Counted from the stretch's first letter, positions 1-6,908 are shown. The stretch: 12,821 nt of DNA from JAJBWD01 sp041670885 (GCA_041670885.1 JBAXYJ010000061.1:1-12821), one strand, 5' to 3'. Program-made: numbers and translations. Notes: generated from the sequence alone by a model not told the origin.

Positions 1-154
1 AATATTTTCAAATGTATCAAAAATGAAAGAAATGGGACTGGATGTTCCCCAAGTTACAGAGCTTTCCTATGAGCTTAATAAAAGTGGTTTTAATATTAAA
101 AATGATATTCTAACTATAAATGAAATGGTGGAAGAACTATGCCGATTGAAATAA
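1..154 (+). CDS. ecfA1: ECF transporter ATPase EcfA1 (CbiO family), 3' end only
   Basis: Only the last 50 codons are in the window; the reading frame begins at base 2 and stops with TAA at 152-154. The visible residues (…MGLDVPQVTELSYEL…, then a short acidic C-terminus) are the C-terminal extension typical of EcfA/CbiO energy-coupling ATPases. The same Val-Pro-Gln-Val-Thr motif recurs near the end of the next gene (…GLAVPQVTYLIREL…), so the two are paralogous subunits. The frame overlaps ecfA2 by 16 bases, which implies translational coupling. The catalytic domain lies outside the window, so its integrity cannot be judged. The assignment as A1 rather than A2 rests on gene order (ecfA1-ecfA2-ecfT). 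Confidence 0.85.
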   Translation, partial: IFSNVSKMKEMGLDVPQVTELSYELNKSGFNIKNDILTINEMVEELCRLK

Positions 155-996
155 AAAACTTAACCCATACATACATGGCCGGAACACCTTTTGAAATGAA
201 AGCTTTAGACAATGTGTCTATTAATATAGAAGATGGTGAATTTATTGCTTTAATAGGGCATACCGGATCTGGTAAGTCTACTTTGATTCAGCATATTAAT
301 GGACTTTTAAAACCTAGCTCAGGTCAGATTATAATAGATGGTACTGATATTACAGAAAAAAAAGTTAAATTAAGTGGAATAAGAAAAAAAGTAGGGCTCG
401 TATTTCAGTACTCTGAATACCAGCTATTTGAAGAGACAATAGAAAAAGATATTGCTTTTGGACCTAAGAATTTAGGCATATCTTTGGAGCAGGTGGATAA
501 AAGGGTAAAAAGAGCAATGAATATGGTAGGCCTTGATTATGAAAAGTATAAAGATATATCACCCTTTGATATCAGCGGGGGACAAAAGAGAAGAGTTGCC
601 ATTGCCGGTGTGGTCGCCATGGAGCCTAAGGTTCTTATACTGGATGAACCAACAGCAGGTCTCGATCCAAAAGGAAGAGACGAGATATTAAATAATATAA
701 AAGAACTTAAAAAAGAGTACAACATGACAATTATTCTTGTATCTCATTCCATGGAGGATGTGGCTAAGCTGGCAGGCAGAATAATAGTAATGAGTAGTGG
801 AAAGATTATATTAGATGGAGAGCCGAAAGAAGTGTTTAAGCAGGTAGATTTATTGGAAAACGTTGGGCTGGCAGTACCTCAGGTAACTTATCTTATAAGG
901 GAGCTAAGAAAAAAAGGCTTTGATGTATCTGATGAAATATATACAATAGATGAGGCTAAACGTCAGCTTCTGAAAATATTAAGGAGACAGTCATGA
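139..996 (+). CDS. ecfA2: ECF transporter ATPase EcfA2 (CbiO family)
   Basis: This is a cytoplasmic ATP-binding subunit of the energy-coupling factor module that powers several vitamin or metal S-components. At 285 aa it has the usual family length. Visible motifs are Walker A GHTGSGKST at 40-48, Q-loop Gln90, signature SGGQ at 146-149, Walker B LILDEP at 166-171, D-loop Gly174-Leu-Asp176 and switch His203. All are intact, so it should be a working ATPase. The ATG at 139 lies inside the end of ecfA1 and follows a GGTGGAAG ribosome site. The last four bases (ATGA) overlap the start of ecfT. Gene order shows that it pairs with EcfA1 and docks on EcfT. No S-component gene is present here, so the substrate cannot be read from context, and a shared (group II) module is the natural inference. 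Confidence 0.95.
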   Translation: MPIEIKNLTHTYMAGTPFEMKALDNVSINIEDGEFIALIGHTGSGKSTLIQHINGLLKPSSGQIIIDGTDITEKKVKLSGIRKKVGLVFQYSEYQLFEETIEKDIAFGPKNLGISLEQVDKRVKRAMNMVGLDYEKYKDISPFDISGGQKRRVAIAGVVAMEPKVLILDEPTAGLDPKGRDEILNNIKELKKEYNMTIILVSHSMEDVAKLAGRIIVMSSGKIILDGEPKEVFKQVDLLENVGLAVPQVTYLIRELRKKGFDVSDEIYTIDEAKRQLLKILRRQS

Positions 997-1793
997 TTAA
1001 GGATATAACTATAGGTCAATATATCCCTGGTGAATCGCCGGTTCACCATCTTGACCCCAGATTAAAAATCTTAATATCTCTTATATTTATTATTGATTTG
1101 TTTGTTATTAATAATTTTAAAGGATATATATTTGTTTTTGTATTTATATTATCCTGTATTCTTATTGCAGGTATAAAACTAAAATATATTTTTAAGGGAT
1201 TAAAGCCTATTCTTTTATTGATATTAATAACAGCTGTGTTTAATTTATTTCTTACTCCTGGGAAAGAACAAATTTTTTCTTATGGAAGGATTATCATATA
1301 TAAAGAAGGCTTTTATCTTGCATCTTTTATGGTAATAAGGTTAATATTCTTAATCACAGGAACATCAATACTTACGCTGACCACATCGCCAATAGAGCTT
1401 ACAGACGGTTTAGAAAGCCTTTTAAATCCCTTTAAGAAAATAGGCCTTCCAGCCCATGAGCTGGCAATGATGATGACAATAGCCCTAAGATTTATACCTA
1501 CATTAATGGATGAAACAGACAAGATAATGAAGGCTCAGATGGCAAGAGGAGCCAGTTTTGACGAGGGGAACTTAGTTAAAAGGGCAAAGGCTCTTATACC
1601 AATTCTTGTACCGCTTTTCATAAGCTCCTTCAGAAGAGCAGATGAACTCGCTATGGCAATGGAAAGCAGGTGCTACAGAGGAGGAGAGGGAAGGACCAGG
1701 ATGAAGATCCTAAGATATACCGCCTGTGACCTTATAGCAGCTTTTATATTTATAGTTTATGTTGCCCTTACAATATGGAGCAGGTGGCTATGA
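993..1793 (+). CDS. ecfT: ECF transporter transmembrane subunit EcfT
   Basis: This integral membrane scaffold connects the EcfA1/EcfA2 ATPases to substrate-binding S-components. The 266-aa protein opens with the family-typical stretch GQYIPGESPVHHLDPRLK, followed by several hydrophobic segments between about residues 25 and 125 and a final one near the C-terminus (about 242-264). The two coupling-helix motifs that insert into the ATPases are visible: Ala-Arg-Gly at 184-186, and Ser-Arg-Cys at 225-227 in the stretch ESRCYRGGEGRTRM. The central Arg is kept in both. AAGGAG at 981-986 sits 6 bases before the ATG, which overlaps the ecfA2 stop. The stop codon overlaps the truA start. The arrangement ecfA1-ecfA2-ecfT-truA-rplM-rpsI is the usual Firmicute ribosomal-cluster tail. 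Confidence 0.94.
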   Translation: MIKDITIGQYIPGESPVHHLDPRLKILISLIFIIDLFVINNFKGYIFVFVFILSCILIAGIKLKYIFKGLKPILLLILITAVFNLFLTPGKEQIFSYGRIIIYKEGFYLASFMVIRLIFLITGTSILTLTTSPIELTDGLESLLNPFKKIGLPAHELAMMMTIALRFIPTLMDETDKIMKAQMARGASFDEGNLVKRAKALIPILVPLFISSFRRADELAMAMESRCYRGGEGRTRMKILRYTACDLIAAFIFIVYVALTIWSRWL

Positions 1794-2524
1794 GAAACAT
1801 AAAGCTTACTCTATCCTATGATGGGACTGAGTATTCAGGCTTTCAAAGGCAAGCTTTTGGCAGGACAATTCAAGGAACTATTGAGCTTGCTCTAAAAAGA
1901 CTGCTTAATGAAGAAGTGAATTTAATTGGCTGTTCAAGGACAGATGCTAAGGTTCATGCTAAAGAATATATAGCTAATTTTATAACAGAGAGCAGCATAC
2001 CTGAAGACAGATTCTGTTATGCAATAAATACTAAGCTCCCTGATGATATAGTAATTTGTAAATCAGAGGAAGTTTCCCTTAACTTTCACAGCAGATACGG
2101 CTGCAGAGGGAAAACATATATTTATACCATACTAAATGCTGAAATGCCAAGGCCAATATTTAGAAATTACCACTATTACCACAAGAATAAGCTGGATGTA
2201 TCACTTATGGAGTCAGCTGCCGGATTTTTTATAGGTGAAAAAGATTTTTCAGCATTTAAATCAGCAGGAAGCGCTGCTAAGTCTAATGTAAGAGATGTTA
2301 AAGAGCTAAAAGTATATAAAGCTGGAGATTACATAAAGGTACAGGTCACAGCTAATGGCTTTCTCTATAACATGGTAAGGATTATATGCGGAACCTTAGT
2401 CTTAGCAGGTGAGAAGAAAATAAGCCCTGAATATATAAAAACTATAATCCGGGATAAGGATAGAAAAATGGCAGGGATGGTTTTACCGCCTCAAGGCTTA
2501 TGCTTAGATAAAGTTTATTATTAA
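1790..2524 (+). CDS. truA: tRNA pseudouridine synthase A
   Basis: TruA isomerises uridines 38-40 in the tRNA anticodon arm. I start it at the ATG at 1790 (244 aa), which overlaps the ecfT stop as ATGA and has GGAG at 1777-1780 upstream. The in-frame ATG at 1775 lacks a ribosome site and would add five residues before the conserved start MRNIKLTLSYDGTEYSGFQRQ. Catalytic Asp52 lies in SRTDAKVHA; the usual family form is GRTDAGVHA, so the Gly two positions after the Asp is Lys here. The C-terminal half keeps the fold signature FLYNMVRIICGTL. Otherwise the protein is full length and looks functional. It ends just before a strong promoter, so it is probably the last gene of the ecf transcript, although no terminator is visible between truA and rplM. 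Confidence 0.93.
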   Translation: MRNIKLTLSYDGTEYSGFQRQAFGRTIQGTIELALKRLLNEEVNLIGCSRTDAKVHAKEYIANFITESSIPEDRFCYAINTKLPDDIVICKSEEVSLNFHSRYGCRGKTYIYTILNAEMPRPIFRNYHYYHKNKLDVSLMESAAGFFIGEKDFSAFKSAGSAAKSNVRDVKELKVYKAGDYIKVQVTANGFLYNMVRIICGTLVLAGEKKISPEYIKTIIRDKDRKMAGMVLPPQGLCLDKVYY

Positions 2525-2527
2525 TGG

Positions 2528-2556
2528 TTGACAACAGCCAGTTAATATAATATAAT
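2528..2556 (+). promoter_or_regulatory. Consensus sigma-A promoter for rplM-rpsI
   Basis: The -35 box TTGACA (2528-2533) and the -10 box TATAAT (2551-2556) both match the housekeeping consensus exactly, with an ideal 17-base spacer. The expected start is near 2563, giving a leader of about 75 bases. A second TATAAT at 2546-2551 overlaps but has only a 12-base spacer. A promoter this strong suits ribosomal protein genes. Confidence 0.9.
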
Positions 2557-2562
2557 TTATAT

Positions 2563-2635
2563 GCTTGTATGTAATAAAAAACCCACTAGCCCCGGGTTGT
2601 TTAGATAAACCGTACAGTCAAATTTGGGAGGGAAA
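2563..2635 (+). ncRNA. L13-type ribosomal protein leader (5' UTR of rplM)
   Basis: The leader begins at the predicted transcription start and runs to the rplM start. It contains a hairpin AACCC (2580-2584) / GGGTT (2594-2598) with a 9-base loop, ACTAGCCCC. A second stem follows at once, GTTT (2599-2602) / AAAC (2607-2610), then unpaired CGTACAGTC leading to the GGGAGGG ribosome site at 2626-2632. Firmicute rplM-rpsI operons are known to carry an autoregulatory L13 leader in this place. The position, size and compact two-hairpin layout fit, but I judged the family by context and cannot run a covariance model. The likely role is feedback by L13 on its own mRNA. Confidence 0.68.
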
Positions 2636-2638
2636 ATG

Positions 2639-3076
2639 ATGAAGGACTCATATATCGCTAAACCACAAGAAATCGAAAGAAAATGGTATATAGTAGATGC
2701 AGCAGATCAAGCTCTTGGAAGAACAGCCAGTCAGGTTGCTTCCATATTAAGAGGAAAAAACAAACCAACATTTACACCTAATATTGATACTGGTGATTAT
2801 GTAATAGTAATAAATGCTGAAAAAGCAGTATTAACCGGGAAAAAATTAGACCAGAAATTATATAGACACCACTCTTTTTATCCAGGTGGATTAAAAGAGA
2901 CACCATATAGAGAAGTAATGGCTAAAAAGCCGGAATTTGCTTTCACTGAAGCAGTTAGAAGAATGCTTCCAAAGGGACCTTTAGGAAGACAGATGTTTAA
3001 AAAATTAAAGGTTTATAGAGGAGCTGAGCATGAAAATGAGGCTCAAAAACCTGAAGTTTTAGAATTAAAATACTAA
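2639..3076 (+). CDS. rplM: 50S ribosomal protein L13
   Basis: This is a large-subunit ribosomal protein with the family hallmarks YIAKPQEIERKWYIVDA at the start, LGRTASQVASILRGK at about 29-43, and the C-terminal block MLPKGPLGRQMFKKLKVYRG. I choose the ATG at 2639 (145 aa): GGGAGGG (2626-2632) lies about 7 bases away, and the protein then begins MKDSYIAKPQ as expected. The ATG at 2636 is possible (one extra Met). A TTG at 2624 is rejected because it overlaps the ribosome site itself. The gene heads a two-gene operon with rpsI, 23 bases downstream, driven by the promoter at 2528. Confidence 0.97.
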   Translation: MKDSYIAKPQEIERKWYIVDAADQALGRTASQVASILRGKNKPTFTPNIDTGDYVIVINAEKAVLTGKKLDQKLYRHHSFYPGGLKETPYREVMAKKPEFAFTEAVRRMLPKGPLGRQMFKKLKVYRGAEHENEAQKPEVLELKY

Positions 3077-3099
3077 AGGAATTGGAAGGAGGATTATAA

Positions 3100-3492
3100 A
3101 TGGCAAAGGTTCAGTATATAGCAACAGGAAGAAGAAAGAAGTCAATAGCCAGAGTTAGACTTGTACCTGGTGAAGGTAAAGTAACAATAAATAAAAAAGA
3201 TATAGACACATATTTTGGATTAGATACTCTTAAGGTTATAGTAAATCAGCCTTTAAACTTAACAAGCATGAAGGATAAATTCGATGTACTAGTTAACGTT
3301 AACGGCGGAGGTTTTACTGGCCAGGCAGGAGCTATAAGACATGGTATAACAAGAGCACTTGTTAAATCAGATGAAAATCTTAGGAAAGATCTTAAAAAGG
3401 CAGGTTTCTTAACAAGAGATCCAAGAATGAAGGAAAGAAAGAAATACGGTCTTAAAAAAGCAAGAAAAGCACCACAGTTTTCAAAGAGATAA
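3100..3492 (+). CDS. rpsI: 30S ribosomal protein S9
   Basis: S9 reaches with its C-terminal tail to the P-site tRNA. The 130-aa product has the family length and the diagnostic start YIATGRRKKSIARVRLVPG, the core NVNGGGFTGQAGAIRHGITRAL, and the highly basic end KYGLKKARKAPQFSKR with the conserved terminal Lys-Arg. AAGGAGG at 3086-3092 lies 7 bases before the ATG. It is co-transcribed with rplM and closes the operon, with an intrinsic terminator 36 bases after the stop. Confidence 0.98.
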   Translation: MAKVQYIATGRRKKSIARVRLVPGEGKVTINKKDIDTYFGLDTLKVIVNQPLNLTSMKDKFDVLVNVNGGGFTGQAGAIRHGITRALVKSDENLRKDLKKAGFLTRDPRMKERKKYGLKKARKAPQFSKR

Positions 3493-3528
3493 TAATCCAG
3501 CCAAACGGAATACAACTCAAAACAATTC

Positions 3529-3561
3529 AAAACCTCTCAGGACTTATCCTGGGAGGTTTTT
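3529..3561 (+). terminator. Intrinsic terminator of rplM-rpsI
   Basis: A 14-bp stem is formed by 3529-3542 and 3547-3560 with one G-U pair, around the 4-base loop CTTA. The 3' arm ends in a run of five T. This is a textbook strong terminator and separates the ribosomal operon from the toxin-antitoxin pair. Confidence 0.93.
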
Positions 3562-3571
3562 GTATGGAATG

Positions 3572-3603
3572 ATGACAAAATACAAATAATATGATAATAT
3601 TAT
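3572..3603 (+). promoter_or_regulatory. Probable promoter/operator of the toxin-antitoxin pair
   Basis: An ATGACA box (3572-3577, 5 of 6 to consensus) lies upstream of an AT-rich block with candidate -10 boxes GATAAT (3593-3598) or TAATAT (3595-3600). The block contains the direct repeat ATAATATG / ATAATATT (3586-3601), and ATAATATTAT (3594-3603) is a perfect palindrome. Phd/YefM antitoxins usually bind repeats over their own -10 region, so this is a plausible autoregulatory site. AT-richness makes such repeats easy to find by chance. Confidence 0.45.
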
Positions 3604-3635
3604 ATCAGTAAAAAGATATGAAAGGAGCACTTGAT

Positions 3636-3902
3636 ATGATTATTAAAGCATCCGCAGCTCTGCGTAATGATTATTTATCAATTTCTAATCTTGCAAAGAA
3701 TACAAAGGAACCAATTTATATAACAAAGAATGGAGAAGGCGACGGTGTATTTATGAGTCTGGAAGCTTTTGAAAAGCGAGAACAGATATTGCAACTTCGA
3801 GCAAAAGTATTACAGGCTGAACAGGAGAGATTAGAGGGAGCAAAGATGAGAAGTATTGCAGAAGCAAGAAAGGAACTAAGAGAAAGATATAATGAAGTGT
3901 AA
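3636..3902 (+). CDS. Type II antitoxin, Phd/YefM family
   Basis: The predicted product is an 88-aa DNA-binding antitoxin that neutralises the toxin encoded next and should repress its own promoter. The start chosen is the ATG at 3636, with AAAGGAG (3621-3627) 8 bases upstream; an in-frame ATG at 3618 lies before that ribosome site and is rejected. The N-terminal part (about 5-45) carries the Phd/YefM pattern: small residues, then ISNLAKNTKEPIYITKNG and VFMSLEAFEKRE. The rest (about 46-88) is a long, charged, Gln/Glu/Arg-rich helix of the kind that wraps the toxin. The last 11 bases overlap the toxin gene, which couples their translation. Three of eight Arg codons are CGN, slightly unlike the AGA-dominated neighbours, a weak hint of transfer. 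Confidence 0.87.
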   Translation: MIIKASAALRNDYLSISNLAKNTKEPIYITKNGEGDGVFMSLEAFEKREQILQLRAKVLQAEQERLEGAKMRSIAEARKELRERYNEV

Positions 3903-4197
3903 TATAGAAATATTACCTACTGCATGGGAAGATTTAAAGAGTATAGAAGATTATTATGTAGTCCAATTTGATGTAGATACTGCATTGAAGGTTAGTGATA
4001 GCATATTAGATGTAATTGAAAGATTAGAGATTCATCCTGATTCAGGTTCATTAACACCTGATCCCTGGTTGAATAGTTTCGGGTATCGGATGGTTATTAG
4101 TGAAAAATATGTGGCTATCTATAAATATATAGATGGTTGTGTATTTGTATACCATATTGCCAATACACAGACAGAGTATACAAAACTTTTTTATTGA
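3892..4197 (+). CDS. Type II toxin, RelE/ParE superfamily
   Basis: The 101-aa basic/aromatic protein is preceded and overlapped by a Phd/YefM-type antitoxin gene. The N-terminus IEILPTAWEDLKSIEDYY followed by a helix with ILDVIERLEIHP is the usual start of the RelE/ParE fold. The C-terminal strands FGYRMVISEKYVAIYKYID and VYHIANTQTEYTKLF match the fold's beta-sheet, with Arg66, His88 and Tyr96 available. RelE-type members cut mRNA on the ribosome and ParE-type members poison gyrase; the sequence does not let me choose between them. No clear ribosome site precedes its ATG, so translation probably depends on the antitoxin reading through the overlap. It looks complete and not degraded. Confidence 0.83.
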   Translation: MKCNIEILPTAWEDLKSIEDYYVVQFDVDTALKVSDSILDVIERLEIHPDSGSLTPDPWLNSFGYRMVISEKYVAIYKYIDGCVFVYHIANTQTEYTKLFY

Positions 4198-4217
4198 AAT
4201 CTGTAATTAGTATTTGC

Positions 4218-4381
4218 ACTAAGAAGAAGCACAGCGAACTCCAGGTTTGCTGTTGGATTTGCAGTAATCCCTGGGCAAGGGAAGCAAGGCTTTGGAGAAT
4301 TTATACTCCAGGAACTTTTTGTGTTTTAGCAGGAAAATCTAAAAATATCCTGTTGCGATGTGATTAGGTGCTTTACTTAGT
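4218..4381 (+). ncRNA. Candidate structured RNA, family not recognised
   Basis: This gene-free stretch is clearly richer in G+C than its surroundings and closes on itself. ACTAAG (4218-4223) pairs with CTTAGT (4376-4381), and after a small internal loop GAAGCAC (4226-4232) pairs with GTGCTTT (4368-4374, one G-U), 13 pairs in all. Inside I see hairpins GGATT/AATCC (4255-4259/4266-4270), TTTGGAG/CTCCAGG (4291-4297/4306-4312, two G-U) and GCAGGA/TCCTGT (4329-4334/4348-4353, one G-U). The octamer ACTCCAGG occurs twice (4238-4245 and 4305-4312), so the element has alternative pairings. T-rich sequence follows (TCTTGCTTTTTA). No convincing protein is encoded. The strand is inferred from the T-rich 3' side. 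It could also be a degenerate mobile-element remnant. Confidence 0.5.
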
Positions 4382-4502
4382 CTTGCTTTTTATGGGGTAT
4401 TATATATTTTTCTAGTATTGGGTAAAATATATGTAACAATAGACTTCAAAAATTGAGTATTTATGCGGCCTGCACATTCTCAAAACCTTCTCAAAGAGAT
4501 AG
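4382..4502. other. AT-rich intergenic stretch before the nptA-like gene
   Basis: This is the second half of the 374-base gap between the toxin gene and the transporter gene. I see no open frame with a ribosome site and no convincing -35/-10 pair. It includes a short GC-rich island (TGCGGCCTGCA, 4464-4474), and TTCTCAAA occurs twice (4478-4485 and 4489-4496). The second copy can fold with GAGA (4497-4500), or compete for the purine-rich arm of the terminator that follows. Confidence 0.4.
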
Positions 4503-4531
4503 AAAAGAGAGTTAACTCTCTTTTTTTATTT
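4503..4531 (+). terminator. Intrinsic terminator just upstream of the nptA-like gene
   Basis: Bases 4503-4524 form a perfect 22-base palindrome: arm AAAAGAGAG (4503-4511), loop TTAA, arm CTCTCTTTT (4516-4524). It continues into TTTATTTT. It points along the + strand. It ends about 40 bases before the transporter start, so it either ends a transcript from the upstream RNA-like region or acts as a conditional attenuator for the gene that follows. Confidence 0.82.
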
Positions 4532-4571
4532 TGCTAAAAAATATATAATATTAATAATTGGAGGTATGCTC

Positions 4572-6164
4572 ATGATATATAAGAACTTGTTTGAAGTAAT
4601 AGGTGGTCTTTCTTTTATTATATACGGAATTAAGTTAATGGGAGAGGGAACTGAAAATGTTGTATCGGAAAAGATAAAGTCTATATATAATAGTATCTCA
4701 AATAGCAGCTTTAAAAATATGCTGATAGGAACGATTGTTACTGCTATTTTGCAGAGCAGCAGTGCAACTACAGTTATGATTATTGCTTTAGTTAATTCCT
4801 ATACGATAGATATTTATCAGGCAGCAGGCTTTATATTTGGAGCAAATATTGGAACCACAATAACTGCTCAGTTTATGGCAATTAATTATAATGTCCTAAA
4901 TCCTCTTATTCTTTCATTGGGAATACTTTTGCTGCTTATAAGCAGAGGAAAATATAAGGAATATGGAAATATTTTATTTGGGTTTTCTTTAATTATATTT
5001 GGAATGAATATTATGCAGCAGGGATTTTTTAACCTTCACAGCTATTTTTGGTTTAAATCAATTATTGAAACCCTGACCTCAAGTGTAGTTATCAGCATCT
5101 CAGTGGGGGCTGTTACATCTGCTCTTCTTCAGAATTCTTCAGCTTCTATTGGTCTTTTAATGGTTTTATCCGCAGTTTCCAATATTCCAATAGCATCTGC
5201 TCTTCCCATACTTTTTGGAAGTAATATAGGAAGCTGCATTTCGGTGCTGCTGGCCAGTATAGGAACCTCTAAAGCATCAAAAAAAGCGGCACTTATCCAT
5301 TTATTTTTTAATATATTTGGAACAATGATATTTTTAATATTCATTAAGCCATTCAGTATATTTATAGCTTATTTATTACCTAACAACATTAAGTTTCAGA
5401 TTGCCATCTCACATATAATGTTCAATTTAATTAATGCACTTATTTTACTTTTGTTTATTCCCTATATTGTTAAGTTCGTTAATCTTTTAGTAAGAGGGGA
5501 GGATAAATATATAGAGAGAAGCGGCATAGATGACAGACTTCTGGAGACACCGATAATTGCAGTAGCTCAAACTCAGAAGGAAATATTAAAAATGGCAATG
5601 CTGGTTCGTGATAACCTGGAAATGGCTTTTAGTTCTTTTTATAATGACACACAGGAATTTATAGAATTAATAGAAGAGAGAGAAATTATAATAAACAGAT
5701 ACGAAAAGGATATTACACTATTTTTGGTGAAGATATCCAACTCTAAAGTAAGCAAGGATGAAATAGAAATAATAAATAGATTTTTTAATCAGGTAAAGGA
5801 TATTGAAAGAATTGGAGATTTTTCAGAAACTATAGCATCTTTTATAAAGGAAAAAGCAAGAAAAAAACTGAAACTGTCAGAAGGGGCAAAGCAGGAGCTG
5901 ATGGAAATGTATAAGCTGGTTATAGAATCATTTAACCTCTGCATAGAAGTACTGAAAAATAAAGATATAAAAAAATGCAGCAGGGTAATAGAAATCGAAA
6001 AAACTGCAGATGAGCTGGAAGACCACTTCCGATCCAGCAATATTAAAAGGCTTAACGAAGGAAAATGTAACGCTGAAAATAGTGCTCTGTTTCTTGATAT
6101 GGTAAATAATCTGGAAAGAATAACAGATCATTCGAAAAATTTAGTCCAGGTTATGTTAAATTAA
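4572..6164 (+). CDS. Na+/phosphate cotransporter family protein with PhoU-like C-terminus
   Basis: The 530-aa membrane protein belongs to the Na/Pi-cotransporter II-related family (two-repeat transporter core plus PhoU-like tail, as in YqeW/NptA-like proteins). The start is the ATG at 4572, 7 bases after GGAGG (4560-4564); the in-frame ATG at 4566 is only 1 base from it and is rejected. The two inverted-repeat substrate motifs are present: QSSSATT at 61-67 and QNSSAS at 187-192, each after hydrophobic segments. About eight membrane segments fill residues 1-310. Residues from about 340 onward are soluble, helical and charged, with repeated hydrophobic heptads typical of PhoU. The likely role is sodium-linked phosphate movement, with direction and regulation unknown. 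No neighbour is a phosphate gene. Confidence 0.88.
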   Translation: MIYKNLFEVIGGLSFIIYGIKLMGEGTENVVSEKIKSIYNSISNSSFKNMLIGTIVTAILQSSSATTVMIIALVNSYTIDIYQAAGFIFGANIGTTITAQFMAINYNVLNPLILSLGILLLLISRGKYKEYGNILFGFSLIIFGMNIMQQGFFNLHSYFWFKSIIETLTSSVVISISVGAVTSALLQNSSASIGLLMVLSAVSNIPIASALPILFGSNIGSCISVLLASIGTSKASKKAALIHLFFNIFGTMIFLIFIKPFSIFIAYLLPNNIKFQIAISHIMFNLINALILLLFIPYIVKFVNLLVRGEDKYIERSGIDDRLLETPIIAVAQTQKEILKMAMLVRDNLEMAFSSFYNDTQEFIELIEEREIIINRYEKDITLFLVKISNSKVSKDEIEIINRFFNQVKDIERIGDFSETIASFIKEKARKKLKLSEGAKQELMEMYKLVIESFNLCIEVLKNKDIKKCSRVIEIEKTADELEDHFRSSNIKRLNEGKCNAENSALFLDMVNNLERITDHSKNLVQVMLN

Positions 6165-6165
6165 G

Positions 6166-6179
6166 CTATGTTCGCATAG
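6166..6179 (+). other. UUCG-loop hairpin after the transporter gene
   Basis: CTATG (6166-6170) and CATAG (6175-6179) close the very stable tetraloop TTCG directly after the transporter stop. No T run follows, so it does not look like a terminator. It may protect the 3' end of a processed message or separate the transporter and cwlD cistrons, which are 48 bases apart. Confidence 0.45.
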
Positions 6180-6212
6180 AATATATAGAATTAATGTTAT
6201 TAAGGAAGTTTC

Positions 6213-6908
6213 ATGAAAAATAAAAGACTGATTTTAAGCCTGCTTACTATTATATGCTGCTCTGGTTCAATTTTATTTGTCAATTATAAAATATCAACAA
6301 GTATTTTTAGCTTCCAAAAGGAAAACAAACTAATCCTGATAGATCCGGGGCATGGTGGTATAGATGGAGGAGCGGTTTCTAAAAGAGGGACTGTAGAAAA
6401 GGATTTAAATCTTCAAATATCAAAAAAAGTTAAAACAGCATTAACTAATTTAGGCTACCAGGTAATAATGACAAGAGAAGATGATTCAGGACTTTATGAA
6501 AACAGCGGGACTATCAGAAATAAAAAAATTCAGGATTTAAATAACAGGATTAAAATGATAAATTCATCTGGAGCAAATATTTTTATATCAATTCATATGA
6601 ATATGTTTACAGAGAGTAAGTACTATGGAGCTCAGGTATGGTATTCTGATAAGTATGAAAGTAAAGTTTTGGCCCATATGATTCAGGCAGGATTAAAAGC
6701 AGACATTGATAATGGAAACAAAAGAAATGAAAAGGCAGCAAATAATAGTTATAAGATTCTTAGAGAATCTGAGATAGTATCTGTACTTGTAGAGTGCGGT
6801 TTTCTATCAAACTATAGTGAGGAACAGCAGCTTTTAAATGAAGATTATCAGAATAAAACAGCCATATCCATAGCAGCCTCGGTAGATAAATTTTATAAAG
6901 CTAATTAA
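6213..6908 (+). CDS. cwlD: N-acetylmuramoyl-L-alanine amidase CwlD (spore cortex)
   Basis: This is a zinc amidase of the Amidase_3 family. CwlD removes peptide side chains during synthesis of muramic-delta-lactam in the spore cortex. At 231 aa it has the size of CwlD rather than of modular autolysins. A hydrophobic segment at about 6-23 serves as signal or membrane anchor. The zinc site is intact: His47 in LILIDPGHGG, Glu62 in GTVEKDLNLQ and His127 in ISIHMN. Catalytic Glu193 lies in VLVECGFLSN. AAGGA (6202-6206) precedes the ATG by 6 bases. In many clostridia cwlD follows rpsI closely; here about 2.7 kb of toxin-antitoxin, RNA-like element and transporter lies between them. The gene marks the organism as a spore former. 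Confidence 0.93.
   Translation: MKNKRLILSLLTIICCSGSILFVNYKISTSIFSFQKENKLILIDPGHGGIDGGAVSKRGTVEKDLNLQISKKVKTALTNLGYQVIMTREDDSGLYENSGTIRNKKIQDLNNRIKMINSSGANIFISIHMNMFTESKYYGAQVWYSDKYESKVLAHMIQAGLKADIDNGNKRNEKAANNSYKILRESEIVSVLVECGFLSNYSEEQQLLNEDYQNKTAISIAASVDKFYKAN

Noticed and set aside
2624..2638. TTG-initiated longer form of L13
   Set aside because: The TTG overlaps the GGGAGGG ribosome site that serves the ATG at 2639, and the extra residues are not part of the conserved protein.
4137..4367. 76-codon open frame overlapping the toxin end and the RNA-like island
   Set aside because: It starts inside the toxin gene in another frame without a ribosome site, and its translation is rich in Cys/Trp with no recognisable pattern. 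The region is better explained by RNA structure.
4544..4549. Perfect TATAAT box before the transporter gene
   Set aside because: No -35 box lies 16-18 bases upstream (only the terminator T run), and transcription would begin about 4 bases before the Shine-Dalgarno sequence.
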